A stretch of 64,000 bases of DNA from Deltaproteobacteria bacterium (GTDB taxonomy: Bacteria > Myxococcota_A > UBA796 > UBA2385): positions 1 to 64,000 of the forward strand of contig JAGYJW010000016.1 of the NCBI GenBank assembly GCA_018401435.1, in the 5' to 3' direction. Within the stretch, counting starts at the first letter, position 1. The number at the start of each line of letters is the position of its first letter. Shown here one piece after another: positions 37,605-46,944 of this stretch. A program made the position numbers and the translations under genes. Below the pieces are notes generated by a model. The model searched no databases, had not been told where the DNA came from, and worked only from the letters and a program-made list of their open reading frames with translations.

Positions 37605-40067
37605 TCAGGCCAGGATCATCCGGGTGTAGGCGCCGACGAAGAAGGTCAGGATGATGATGCCGAGGAAGGTCTCCAGGGTGTTCAGGTACTGGAAGCGGCT
37701 GTCGTCTTCGCCAAAGTCCCAGCCGGTGTTGAAGGCCCCGATCGTCTGCAAGGAGATGTAGACCAGGCCGTACCAGGGCATGTCGCGAATCGGCACATCG
37801 TCCCCGTTGAACTGCACCACCGTATTGGGGCAGAAGCGCCGGTAGATCCAGGCAAAGAGCAAGGTGATGAATGCCAGGGTGAAGGCGAGGTTGCCCAGGC
37901 GCACGCCCCAGCCGAAGCTCAGCTCGAAGACGGGCCAGACCACGAGGCCGTTCCAGATGCGGTCTCCGATGTCGCCGTGGCGCAGCCCGCGCATCATCTC
38001 GGTGTGTTTGATCCACCAGTAGGCCCAGTCCTCGTCCGAGGTCATGGCGCGGTCGCCAAAGCTGCTCTTGAGGGTGATGAATTCGTCGGTCACCCGGTCG
38101 TGGCAGTCATCGCGCAGCTCGGCTTCGGACTTGCTGTGATCCCGGCGCATGCGCAGGATACGGATGTCGCCCTCGTCGATGGGGTCGCCGCTGGCGCAGC
38201 GCTCATAGAAGAGGCGCATGCGGTCATCGTCGTCGACCACATGCTCCATCTCCACCTGAAGGCTGTCGATCTCGGCGGCATAGAGGCTGAGGTCGGCGTC
38301 GGGACCAAAGACGGCGTCGGTGAGGTTGATGCGACCGGCGATGTTGGCGTCGTCCAGGATGAGGCTGCGTTCGAAGTTGGCCTCATAGAAGGAGATCTCG
38401 TTGCCAAAGATCGTGGTGAAGTCGGCCACCGAGTGCCAGTGGGTGCGCTCGAAGTGGGACTCACCCTTGAACTGGGTATTGTAGAACTCCGCCGTGGTGC
38501 TGATTCCGGGCCGACCGAAGCGCACGCGCTCAAAGATCACGAAGCCATGGAAGACCGAGTTGGCAAAGGACAGGTTGCCGTCGATGCGGGCGATGAGGTC
38601 GTCGATGTGTTCGACGCCGTAGCTGCTGCGGGCGGTGAGGGGGACCTCGGCGTCCTTGTCGCCCTGGTAGTCGCGGTAGAGCGGCAGCAGGGGCGTGGCG
38701 TCGTGGAGGTACTGGGCGCGGGTGATGTCATCGAGGCTGAAGCGCACCTTGCCGTCAAAGCGCACGTCCACGAAGCTGGCGTCGCCCCGGAGCCAGGCGC
38801 CGATGAAGTCCATGCCGCCAACCTGCATCTCCTTCATCTGCAGGCTGTCTTCGACCACGGTGCGGCTCATATTCAGCCGCCCGCCGACCTCGCTGCCCTG
38901 AAAGGTGACCGGCCCGTCAAAGCGGCTATTTTCGAAGGTGACGTTTCGGGTCCACTCGCACTTGTCGAAGTGGGCGCCCTTCTCGAAGCGGGTGGAGTCG
39001 AAGAAGACGTCGTTGGCGCTGAACATGCCCCGGAAGGTGGTGTCGTCGAGGTAGCGCGTGTGGCCGAAGTACACGTCTTCGGTCAGCCGAGCCTCCTTGA
39101 AGTTCGCGCCCCCCCCGAAGATGGTGTAGCGGAAGTCGGTCAGGCCCTCAAAGACCGTGTCTCGAAAGTCGGCCAGCTCTTCGAAGCTGGAGAGCACGAA
39201 GTAGGCGATGCGCCCGTGCACCTTGATCTCTTGAAAGCCCGCTCGGCCCAGAAAGAGGCTGTCGCGAATCATCAAGGACCCAAAACGGCTGCCTGGGCGG
39301 GCGGCGGACTGGTTGACCTCGCCATCCCAGGTCTTGCCCAGATCGGTGTCCCCCAGCACGATGCCCTTGAGGGTGAGGTCGGGCACGTCCTTGTCGGGGA
39401 TGGTGATCTTGCCGAAGACGCAGCGGTAGAAGGTGATGCTGTCGGGGAAGTCCTCGGTGGCCAGCTCGGTGAGATCGAGGTGCTCGACGTAGGTGTAGCG
39501 GAAGTAGCCATCGCCTTTGCGCAGCTGGGCCAGCACTTGCGCGTTGTCCATCACCTCCAAGGACCGGATGGTGCCCTTGCCGGTCACAAAGAAGGGGTTC
39601 TCCTGGCCCTGGCGGGCGGCCTCGACAAAGGCCCGCAGCTTGCCCACCCCCTCGTCGAAGAGGGCCTGGCGGTCGGGGTGATCGCTGGCGATGCGCAGGG
39701 CCACCAGGGTGGACTGCACGTCGTCGTCCCAGCCCTTGCGCCATGCGGCCGCGGCGCCGTCAAAATCCCCCATTCGTTCGAGAATGAGCGCTTCGTGGAC
39801 ATAGTCACGGAGGCTTGTGTATTTGAGCAGCTCCTCTTGCGCGAAGGCGCGCTCAAAGAGGGCCCGGGCCAAGACGGCGTCGCCCTGGGCCAGCCAGTGG
39901 GCGCCGGCCCGGTTGAGGGCCCGGGGGTCTTCGATGCCTTCGGCCTCTGCGAGGCTGCTGACCGTGATCGGGCGCTCGCTCGAGGGCAGGGGACCGCCCT
40001 CCCCGTCGACGCCAGCGGCCGTGCCCACAAGGACGCTGATGAGGACGAGCAAGGCGTGCAACAGCAT
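37605..40067 (-). CDS. Exported beta-helix (pentapeptide-like) protein with C-terminal pore-loop channel module
   Basis: This about 820-residue protein starts with a signal-like helix (MLLHALLVLISVLVGTAAG), then a TPR-like region (about 45-130), then from about 190 to 600 a long series of strand repeats with Phe/Leu spaced like a right-handed quadrilateral beta-helix (ADFRDTVFEGLTDFRYTIFG, NVTFENSRFDGPVTFQGSEV). The last about 100 residues hold a helix (about 726-745), a re-entrant segment WYGLVYISLQTIGAFNTGW and a final helix LETFLGIIILTFFVGAYTRM, the layout of two-helix ion channels. The TVGYGD filter is replaced by TIGAFN. Start ATG 40067 preferred over GTG 40076. An acidic, gated or sensory channel is inference. 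Confidence 0.7.
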   Translation of the reverse strand: MLLHALLVLISVLVGTAAGVDGEGGPLPSSERPITVSSLAEAEGIEDPRALNRAGAHWLAQGDAVLARALFERAFAQEELLKYTSLRDYVHEALILERMGDFDGAAAAWRKGWDDDVQSTLVALRIASDHPDRQALFDEGVGKLRAFVEAARQGQENPFFVTGKGTIRSLEVMDNAQVLAQLRKGDGYFRYTYVEHLDLTELATEDFPDSITFYRCVFGKITIPDKDVPDLTLKGIVLGDTDLGKTWDGEVNQSAARPGSRFGSLMIRDSLFLGRAGFQEIKVHGRIAYFVLSSFEELADFRDTVFEGLTDFRYTIFGGGANFKEARLTEDVYFGHTRYLDDTTFRGMFSANDVFFDSTRFEKGAHFDKCEWTRNVTFENSRFDGPVTFQGSEVGGRLNMSRTVVEDSLQMKEMQVGGMDFIGAWLRGDASFVDVRFDGKVRFSLDDITRAQYLHDATPLLPLYRDYQGDKDAEVPLTARSSYGVEHIDDLIARIDGNLSFANSVFHGFVIFERVRFGRPGISTTAEFYNTQFKGESHFERTHWHSVADFTTIFGNEISFYEANFERSLILDDANIAGRINLTDAVFGPDADLSLYAAEIDSLQVEMEHVVDDDDRMRLFYERCASGDPIDEGDIRILRMRRDHSKSEAELRDDCHDRVTDEFITLKSSFGDRAMTSDEDWAYWWIKHTEMMRGLRHGDIGDRIWNGLVVWPVFELSFGWGVRLGNLAFTLAFITLLFAWIYRRFCPNTVVQFNGDDVPIRDMPWYGLVYISLQTIGAFNTGWDFGEDDSRFQYLNTLETFLGIIILTFFVGAYTRMILA

Positions 40068-40140
40068 GGGGGTCACCGGGGCCCCGGGCCGCGGGGGACG
40101 CGGGGGCCATCATCGCCGGAGGGGCGCCGAAGCCCGGAGG

Positions 40141-41274
40141 CTATCGCGCGGCAGGATTGCGGCGCAGCACCCAGCCCTGGTCATCCGACAAGCTGTTGGC
40201 TGAGTCGGCCGGCGGCGCCCAGAACATGAGGTTGCTGCCGTCCCCGCACTCACTGGGAGCGAGGCGTCCGTCGCCATTGGCGTCGTCGGAGCCCGAGCAG
40301 GCCGGCGTGTCGCTGAGGGGATCGTTGGCCCGCCCGTCCTTCTCGGTGGTGTGGAAGAGGCCGAGGAAGTGGGCGCCTTCGTGGGCTGCGACCTGGGCCA
40401 CGCGGCTGGCGTCATCGGCCAGCGAGTCGGCCGCGACGATCATGCCGGACTTGGCGGTGCCGCCGATGGTGGCCGCCCCGGGGGGGCCCGCGGCCACACC
40501 TTCGATGATGGCGCCGTCGCCGCTGGTGATCTCCTGCACCAGGAAGATCGTGATCGTGCGGCCCACATCGTCTGGCACGGTCTTGTAGAGGTCGTAGGGC
40601 TCGGTGCTGTCGTTGTCGATGACGGCGAAGCGGTTCACGTCCCCGCCAAAGTCGCTGTAGCTGACATCGCCCACGCCAAGTCCGGCGTCGGCCCAGATAT
40701 TGCCCATGCTGGTGATCAGGCCTTGCACCGCGTCGTTGCCCTCTGCGTTGCCGGCGTTGATGCCGTCGATGCCCACGAAGACGAAGGCGACGTCGATGAG
40801 CGCGGTGCTGGGGACCTCGGCTGTGCGCTCGACCTTGGTGCAGCTGACCTCGCGCTTCTTGCCGCCCGTCGCCACCCACACCCGCATGGACCAGGCGCCC
40901 TGGCTGAGGGTGGCCTGGGGGGAGACCGGCATCAGGATGGGCAGGTACTCCTCGTGGTTGCCGACGCGCATGGGCTTGTTGCCGGCGCTGGCGGCGTCGG
41001 GGTGCCACTCCTGGTTGACGTAGAAGTAGGAGCTGTCGGGCTTCTTGATCTCCCACACCGTGGCCACGTCGCCGGACTGGTCATTCCATTCGCAGCCGAT
41101 GAAGACGGACTGGGCGTCGGGGGAGACGTCTACCGGGATGTCCTCGGTGAGGCCGCCGGTGTCGGTGGTGAAGGTGCCGAGCTCCTCCTGTTCGGGGACC
41201 TCGTCCTTCTTGCAGGCGCCCAGGGCGAGCGCGGCCGTCAGGGCCAGGAGGATGCGGGGGGGGGACATGGGCAT
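40141..41274 (-). CDS. Metzincin-type zinc metalloprotease lipoprotein
   Basis: The 377-residue protein has a lipobox (LLALTAALALGAC/KK), an N-terminal beta-type domain (about 40-160) and a catalytic domain with HEGAHFLGLFH near residues 296-306, the HExxHxxGxxH zinc site, followed by a Cys-containing loop and NLMFW, a likely Met-turn. The catalytic domain also has VFVGIDGINAGNAEG. It should act at the cell surface or in the periplasm. ATG overlaps the stop of the HEAT-like gene (TGATG), so they are translationally coupled. Confidence 0.8.
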   Translation of the reverse strand: MPMSPPRILLALTAALALGACKKDEVPEQEELGTFTTDTGGLTEDIPVDVSPDAQSVFIGCEWNDQSGDVATVWEIKKPDSSYFYVNQEWHPDAASAGNKPMRVGNHEEYLPILMPVSPQATLSQGAWSMRVWVATGGKKREVSCTKVERTAEVPSTALIDVAFVFVGIDGINAGNAEGNDAVQGLITSMGNIWADAGLGVGDVSYSDFGGDVNRFAVIDNDSTEPYDLYKTVPDDVGRTITIFLVQEITSGDGAIIEGVAAGPPGAATIGGTAKSGMIVAADSLADDASRVAQVAAHEGAHFLGLFHTTEKDGRANDPLSDTPACSGSDDANGDGRLAPSECGDGSNLMFWAPPADSANSLSDDQGWVLRRNPAAR

Positions 41275-41813
41275 CACTCCGCGTGGCCGGGCGTGGTGAC
41301 GCGGCCGCCGAGCGAGGCCTGCAGGGTGTGGCGGACCGTGGGCTCCACTTCGACCTTGAGCCGCGCGTCGAGGGCGGTGCGGGCCAGCGGGGTGCCGATA
41401 TTGCCCAGAGAGGCTGCTGCGGCAATGCGCAGCTGGACGTCGTTGTCGGCGAGTGCGCGCTCGATGGCGGGCACGGCCTGATCTCCCCAGCCATTGCCGA
41501 GGGCGTAGACCGCGCGGCGGGCCATCTTGGGGTCGCCGCCGTCCAAGGCGCCTTCGAGCACCGCGCGGGTGGCGGCGCTGGGGAACCAGCCCAGGGCGTG
41601 CAGGGCCTTGGCCCGCCGCGTGCGGGAGGCCTCCGCGTCCTGGGCGATCTCGATGAGTTCGGCGCTCACGCCGTCGCCGAGGGCCCGCAGCGAGATGGCG
41701 TCGGGGGGGGATTCGATGCCGTCGAGCTGGGCCTCGACCTGTGGGCGAAGGGGTCCGGCGAGGGCCGGCGCCGACAGGGCGGTCATCAGCAGGGCGAGTG
41801 CGAACCGAAACAT
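41274..41813 (-). CDS. Exported HEAT-repeat-like protein
   Basis: A 179-residue protein with a signal peptide (MFRFALALLMTALSAPALA/G) and helical repeats of the HEAT/PBS-lyase type (KALHALGWFPSAATRAVLEG, ARRAVYALGNGWGDQAVPA, LRIAAAASLGNIGTPLARTA). Such repeats bind other proteins. The stop overlaps the metzincin start, so it may escort or inhibit that protease; this is inference. Divergent from sucA with about 210 bases between starts. Confidence 0.75.
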   Translation of the reverse strand: MFRFALALLMTALSAPALAGPLRPQVEAQLDGIESPPDAISLRALGDGVSAELIEIAQDAEASRTRRAKALHALGWFPSAATRAVLEGALDGGDPKMARRAVYALGNGWGDQAVPAIERALADNDVQLRIAAAASLGNIGTPLARTALDARLKVEVEPTVRHTLQASLGGRVTTPGHAE

Positions 41814-42026
41814 GGCTCCTCCGAGTTCGGATGGGGGACGCGGGGGCCCCGAAGGCCCGACAGCCGCGCCCGCTGCAGGACCGTGTATCCCGGCGGCCGA
41901 GGGGCGGCGGACGCGATAGGTCGCAGGTCCTGCGGGTCGGTTCGAAGGCCCCGCGCGGTGCTGAACCCGCGGGACAGGCGAGGCGGTCCCCTGCAATCCG
42001 CCTGGATCCCACGGAGACGCGACACG

Positions 42027-44897
42027 ATGGCCGAGCCCTCCCCCACCGACGCAGCGCCCGCCAGCCTCCTCACCGGCGAGAACGCGCCCTATATCGACGG
42101 CCTCTATGCGGCCTGGCTGGATGATCCGGGGGCGGTGGATGCGGACTGGCAGCGGCTCTTTGCGTCCTGGGGCAGCCCGCCCGCTGGGGCGGCCGTGCGC
42201 CCCGGTTCCAGCCCCACCCGGCGTCCCGCGTCCATCTTTGCGCCCGTCGCCGCCCCCCAGGCCGCCGGGGCCACCAGCGCCGCCGACCTGCTCGCGGCCG
42301 TACGCCGCCAGACCGCGGTGGTGCAGCTGATCAACGCCTACCGGGTGCGCGGTCATGTCGAGGCCGACATCGACCCCCTCGGCAAGCGTCACATCGAACC
42401 CCACCCCGAACTCACGCTGGAATTCTACGGGTTGAACCAGGCGGATCTGGATGCGCAGGTCTCCAGTCGGCCCCTGTTCGGGGTGGAGGAGATCACGACC
42501 CTGCGCCATGTGATCGAGCGTTGCCGCAAGGCCTACTGCTCGGGATTCGGCATCGAGTTCATGAATATCGGTGACATCGAAAAGAAGCGCTGGCTGCAGC
42601 GCCGCATCGAGACCCTTCAGGACGAGGACGTGCTGGATCGCGATGGCGAGCTGCACGCCCTGCGCATGCTCACCGACGCCGAAAACTTCGAGCGCATGCT
42701 GCACAACCGCTTCCCGGGCACCAAGCGCTTCAGCGTCGAAGGCGCCGAGACGTTGATCCCCCTGCTGGACGCCCTGCTCACCGACACCGGCGCGCGCGGG
42801 GTGGACGAGGTCATTCTGGGCATGGCCCACCGCGGGCGGCTCAATGTGCTGGCCAACATCTTGATGAAGCCCATCAAGCGCATGGTGGACGAGTTCGCGG
42901 GGGAGCGGCCCCAGAACCTGCCCGGCTCGGGCGATGTCAAGTACCATATGGGCTATAGCGCCGATTACAAGACGGCCCGGGGCAACGACATCCTGGTCTC
43001 GCTGGCCTTCAACCCCTCCCACCTCGAGGCGGTCAATCCGGTGGTGGAGGGCCGCACCCGCGCCCGCCAGGATCGGCGCGGCGAAGGCAGTCACCACAAG
43101 GTGATGCCGGTGCTCATCCACGGCGACGCGGCCTTTGCCGGCCAGGGCGTGGTGGCAGAGACCCTCAACCTGTCGGATCTGGAGGGCTACCGCACCGGCG
43201 GCACCATCCACATCATCGTGAACAACCAGATCGGCTTCACGACCTCGCCGCAGGACAGCCGGTCGACGCCCTATTGCACCGATGTCGCCCGCATGTTGGC
43301 GGTGCCCATCTTCCATGTCAACGGCGAAGATGTCGAGGCGGTGGCTGCGGTCGCGCGCATCGCGGCGGAGTGGCGCCAGACCTTCCACCAGGACGTCATC
43401 ATCGACATGTACTGCTACCGGCAGCACGGTCACAATGAAGGCGACGAGCCCAGCTTCACCCAGCCCCTGCTCTATGAGACCATCCGCAACAAGCCGACAC
43501 CGCGGGTGATCTATGCCCGCAAGATGGTGCAGGAGCGCGGCGACCTCACCGAGGCCGACGTCGATCGCATCAACGGCGAGAGCATGGACCGGCTGGAGGC
43601 CCACCTCCGCGACGAGGTGGAAGAGCGGCACCCCATGGACTGGAGCCCCCGCCGCGAGATGGTGGCGCTCTGGGCCCCCTACCGCCGGGGCAGCGTGCAT
43701 GCGCCCTCCGACACCCGCGTGCCGGTGGCCCGGCTCAAGGCCCTGCTGGAGGCGGCCAATTCGCCCCCGGACAGCTTCAAGCCCCACCGCAAGATCACCC
43801 GCTTGCTGCAGCAGCGGCTGGAGATCGCGCGGGGAGAGCGCCCGGTGGATTGGGCGGTGGCCGAACAGGCCGCCTATGCCAGCCTGGTGGACGAGGGTTT
43901 CCGGGTGCGGCTCAGCGGCCAGGACTCGGGCCGGGGCACCTTCAGCCACCGCCACGCGGTGCTCACCGACATCCAGACCGGAGAGGACTTCATCCCGCTG
44001 CAGCACCTGCGGGAGGGCCAGGGCACCTTCCAGGTCTTTGACTCGATGCTGTCCGAGGCCGCGGTCCTGGGCTTTGAATATGGCTATTGCCTCGAAGCTC
44101 CCGACGCCCTGGTCATCTGGGAGGCCCAGTTCGGCGACTTCGCCAACGGCGCCCAGGTCATCATCGACAACTTCATCACTTCGGGCGAGCAGAAGTGGGA
44201 CCGCATGGCGGGCGTGGTGATGCTGCTGCCCCATGGCTACGAGGGCCAGGGCCCCGAACACAGCTCGGCGCGCCTGGAACGCTACCTGCAGGCCTGCGCA
44301 GAAGACAACATCATCGTGGCCAATTGCACGACCCCGGCGAGCTTCTTCCACCTGCTGCGCCGGCAGATCCACCAGAGCGTGCGCAAGCCCCTGGTGGTGA
44401 TGTCGCCCAAGAGCCTGCTGCGCCACCCCGACTGCGCGTCCAGCCTCGAAGAGCTGGCAGAGGGCGCCTTTGCCCCGGTCTTGCCCGAAGCCGACCCTGG
44501 AGTGAAGGCCGAGGGCGTGCGCCGCGTCATCTTCTGCTCTGGCAAGATCTTCTACGATCTGCTGGCGGCCCGAAATGAGCGAGGCCGCACCGATGTGGCC
44601 CTGGTGCGCCTGGAGCAGCTCTACCCCTTCCCCGCCGACGAGGTGCGCGCCGAGATCGCCCGCTTCCCCGCCGGCGTCGAGGTCGCCTGGTGCCAGGAGG
44701 AGCCCCGGAACATGGGCGCCTGGCCCATGATGGACGAGTGGTTCAGCGGCGTGATGGAGGGCCGCGTGCCCCGCTACATCGGCCGGCGGGCGGCGGGATC
44801 GACCGCCACCGGCTTCAGCAGCCAACACCGCGCCGAGAGCGAGGCGTTGATCGCCGAGGCCTTCAGCCTGGACGGCACGGCCATCCCGCGCGATTGA
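42027..44897 (+). CDS. sucA: 2-oxoglutarate dehydrogenase E1 component
   Basis: The 956-residue thiamine-diphosphate enzyme decarboxylates 2-oxoglutarate in the TCA cycle. It has the N-terminal E1 segment LLTGENAPYIDGLYAAWLDD, then VILGMAHRGRLNVLANIL, FNPSHLEAVNPVVEG, HGDAAFAGQGVVAET, NNQIGFTTSP, CYRQHGHNEGDEP and a transketolase-like C-terminal half (RLSGQDSGRGTFSHRH, WEAQFGDFANGAQVI, PHGYEGQGPEHSSARLER). Length is normal and the frame intact. sucB follows after 91 bases. Confidence 0.97.
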   Translation: MAEPSPTDAAPASLLTGENAPYIDGLYAAWLDDPGAVDADWQRLFASWGSPPAGAAVRPGSSPTRRPASIFAPVAAPQAAGATSAADLLAAVRRQTAVVQLINAYRVRGHVEADIDPLGKRHIEPHPELTLEFYGLNQADLDAQVSSRPLFGVEEITTLRHVIERCRKAYCSGFGIEFMNIGDIEKKRWLQRRIETLQDEDVLDRDGELHALRMLTDAENFERMLHNRFPGTKRFSVEGAETLIPLLDALLTDTGARGVDEVILGMAHRGRLNVLANILMKPIKRMVDEFAGERPQNLPGSGDVKYHMGYSADYKTARGNDILVSLAFNPSHLEAVNPVVEGRTRARQDRRGEGSHHKVMPVLIHGDAAFAGQGVVAETLNLSDLEGYRTGGTIHIIVNNQIGFTTSPQDSRSTPYCTDVARMLAVPIFHVNGEDVEAVAAVARIAAEWRQTFHQDVIIDMYCYRQHGHNEGDEPSFTQPLLYETIRNKPTPRVIYARKMVQERGDLTEADVDRINGESMDRLEAHLRDEVEERHPMDWSPRREMVALWAPYRRGSVHAPSDTRVPVARLKALLEAANSPPDSFKPHRKITRLLQQRLEIARGERPVDWAVAEQAAYASLVDEGFRVRLSGQDSGRGTFSHRHAVLTDIQTGEDFIPLQHLREGQGTFQVFDSMLSEAAVLGFEYGYCLEAPDALVIWEAQFGDFANGAQVIIDNFITSGEQKWDRMAGVVMLLPHGYEGQGPEHSSARLERYLQACAEDNIIVANCTTPASFFHLLRRQIHQSVRKPLVVMSPKSLLRHPDCASSLEELAEGAFAPVLPEADPGVKAEGVRRVIFCSGKIFYDLLAARNERGRTDVALVRLEQLYPFPADEVRAEIARFPAGVEVAWCQEEPRNMGAWPMMDEWFSGVMEGRVPRYIGRRAAGSTATGFSSQHRAESEALIAEAFSLDGTAIPRD

Positions 44898-44988
44898 GTC
44901 CCTGCCACGCGGGCCAGGCTCCGCGTGGCCACCCCCTTCTTCCTCCCGACCGCCGGTTGGGGTGAGCGAATCTTCAGAGGAGACAGAG

Positions 44989-46227
44989 ATGGCAGGCGAG
45001 CAGCGGACCGAGGTGAAGGTGCCCCAGATCGGTGAATCGGTGACGTCGGCCTTTGTCGCGCGCTGGTTCAAGCAGGTGGGGGAGACCATCCTGGAGGGCG
45101 AGCCCCTGATGGAGGTGGACTCGGACAAGGCCTCCCTGGAGGTGCCGTCGCCGGTCTCCGGCAAGCTGCTGGAGCAGGTCGCCGCCGAGGGCGACGAGGT
45201 GCTGGTGGGCTCGGTGATCGCCTGGATCGACGCGTCGGTCGCGGCCCTGCCGCTGCAGCCGCTGGCCCCGGCCGCAGACCCGGCCGCAGACCCGGCCCCC
45301 GCCGAAGACGCGGGGCAGCTGCGCTGCGACGCCCGACAAGGGGCCCCAGTCCGTCCGGCTGCGTACGCCAGATCGCCGCGGGCAGCGGCGTGACCTGCGC
45401 GGCGTAGAAGGCACGTGGCGTGCGGGGCCGGGTGACCACGCAGGGATGCGCGGCGCAGCGCCAGCAGCACCGCGCCGGCCCTCGCGGCACTCTTGCCTCA
45501 GCTCCGGCCTCCAATGTCGGGCGCACTGAGCGCATCCCGATGACCCCGCTGCGGCACCATCGCCCGTCGATTGGTGGAGGCCCAGCACACCGCCGCTATG
45601 CTCACCACCTTCAACGAGGTGGACATGAGCGCGGTCATGGAGCTTCGCAAGGCACCAGGACGCCTTCGTCAAGCGCCACGGTCGCAAGGTCGGCTTCATG
45701 AGCTTCTTTGTGAAGGCCACCATCGAGGCTCCTCAAGGAGTTCCCGATGGTCAACGCCGAGATCGACGAGAGCGATCCCGAGCGTCCTGCGGTGGTCTAC
45801 AAGCACTACTACAAATATCGGCGTGGCGGTCTCTGACGGATCGGGGCCTGATGGTGCCGGTGGTGCGGATGCCGACCAGCTCAGCTTCGCTGGGATTGAA
45901 GGTTGATCGCGCTTCCTTTGATCGCGGTCGCAGACGGCAAGCCATACGGAGGACTTCCAGGACGGCACCTTCACCATCTCCAATGGCGGTGTCTCTTTGG
46001 CAGTTTGATGTCCACGCCCATCCTGAACTCCGCCCCAGGTGGGCATCCTGGGTATGCACAGCATTCAGGATCGGCCGGTCGGTATCGACGCAGCATCGAG
46101 CTTCGGCCCATGATGTACCTTCGCCCTCAGCTTCGCGACCACCGCATCATTGACGGGCGCGGCGCGGTGTCCCCAGCGCATCAAGGAGTGCATCGAGGCG
46201 CCGGAGCGCATCCTCCTCGAAGCCTGA
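44989..46227 (+). pseudogene. sucB: Dihydrolipoyl succinyltransferase (E2), frame lost in the catalytic half
   Basis: From ATG 44989 (AGAGGAG upstream) the lipoyl domain is intact: VKVPQIGESVTSAFVARWF, EVDSDKASLEVPS with the lipoyl Lys. After about 45310 the frame breaks repeatedly, yet the E2 catalytic core can be followed by switching frames: [68 protein letters not shown]-like, STPILN, MHSIQDRPV, LRPMMYL, DHRIIDGRGAV with the catalytic His, ending LLEA and TGA at 46225. The 1239-nt span is the usual E2 length. Dense indels in a near-perfect essential enzyme beside an intact sucA point to sequence error, not decay. Confidence 0.85.
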
Positions 46228-46327
46228 GAGCCCTCCGGGGATTCAGGCCTCCAAGCGCTCCTCCACCTCGATCTCGAAGGCAGGCGGGGCCCTGATCGGT
46301 GGTGACAGCAGAAGGTGGCAGTTTCCG

Positions 46328-46817
46328 TCAGAGCGGTTTCGGCTCCAGCACATATTGCTCCTCCATCTCCGTCTCTCCCGCGTCGAGGTGGGCGGCATAT
46401 GACGGCGCAGCCGCCGCTGCGGCAGGAGTAGGGGTTATGACATGGCCGGCACGTTCGGCGGCGTCCAGCACCGCTCCCCCGGCTTCGACCGGGAAACGGA
46501 TGTCGAGGCTGTTGGAGTAGACCCGCACTCGAAGGCCCGGCGTCGGTGCCTCGACGATGCGGGCGTGGTGGGCCGTGCGGGTGGCGCATCCGTCGGGCTG
46601 CCCGGCCACCAGCAGCGCGTTCAGGGTGGATGCGCGGCGGGCGGGGCTGGCGCGGCGCTGCGGCCGGCGCGGGCGGCGGTGGGGCCAATGCGGGAGCGAG
46701 CGCGGGTGGCGGCGCGGATCTGGGTGCCGACGCGGGAGGGGGCACCGGAGCCGGGGCTGGGGCATCCCGCCCCAGGCTGCGACGAAGCTGGTCTTTGAGT
46801 CGAGAGCGAAGGCCCAT
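46328..46817 (-). pseudogene. Unrecognised protein with Pro/Ala linker, one frameshift
   Basis: A plausible gene begins at ATG 46817 (MGLRSRLKDQLRRSLGRDAP), runs through a Pro/Ala-rich linker, and after a frame change near 46620-46640 continues as TLNALLVAGQPDGCATRTAH, VRVYSNSLDIRFPVEAGGAV, LDAAERAGHV and ends EEQYVLEPKPL. The second half reads as a folded domain. About 163 residues if the frame is restored. No family recognised; it lies between the sucB 3' end and the site-2 protease. Confidence 0.4.
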
Positions 46818-46944
46818 GGGCGGCTGCCGGGGAGCGACGGGTCGCGGTGCTTCTACCCGATTCCGGTCCCGGGGCCTTGCGGGCGCCAGGCTGGTGTGCA
46901 GCTTCTGGGGCCGGCGGCGCCCTCCCCGTCGGCAGGGAGCGCCG

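Noticed and set aside
41814..45470. Upstream extension of the minus-strand HEAT-like frame across sucA
   Set aside because: The signal peptide at 41813 marks the true start; the extension is antisense to sucA.
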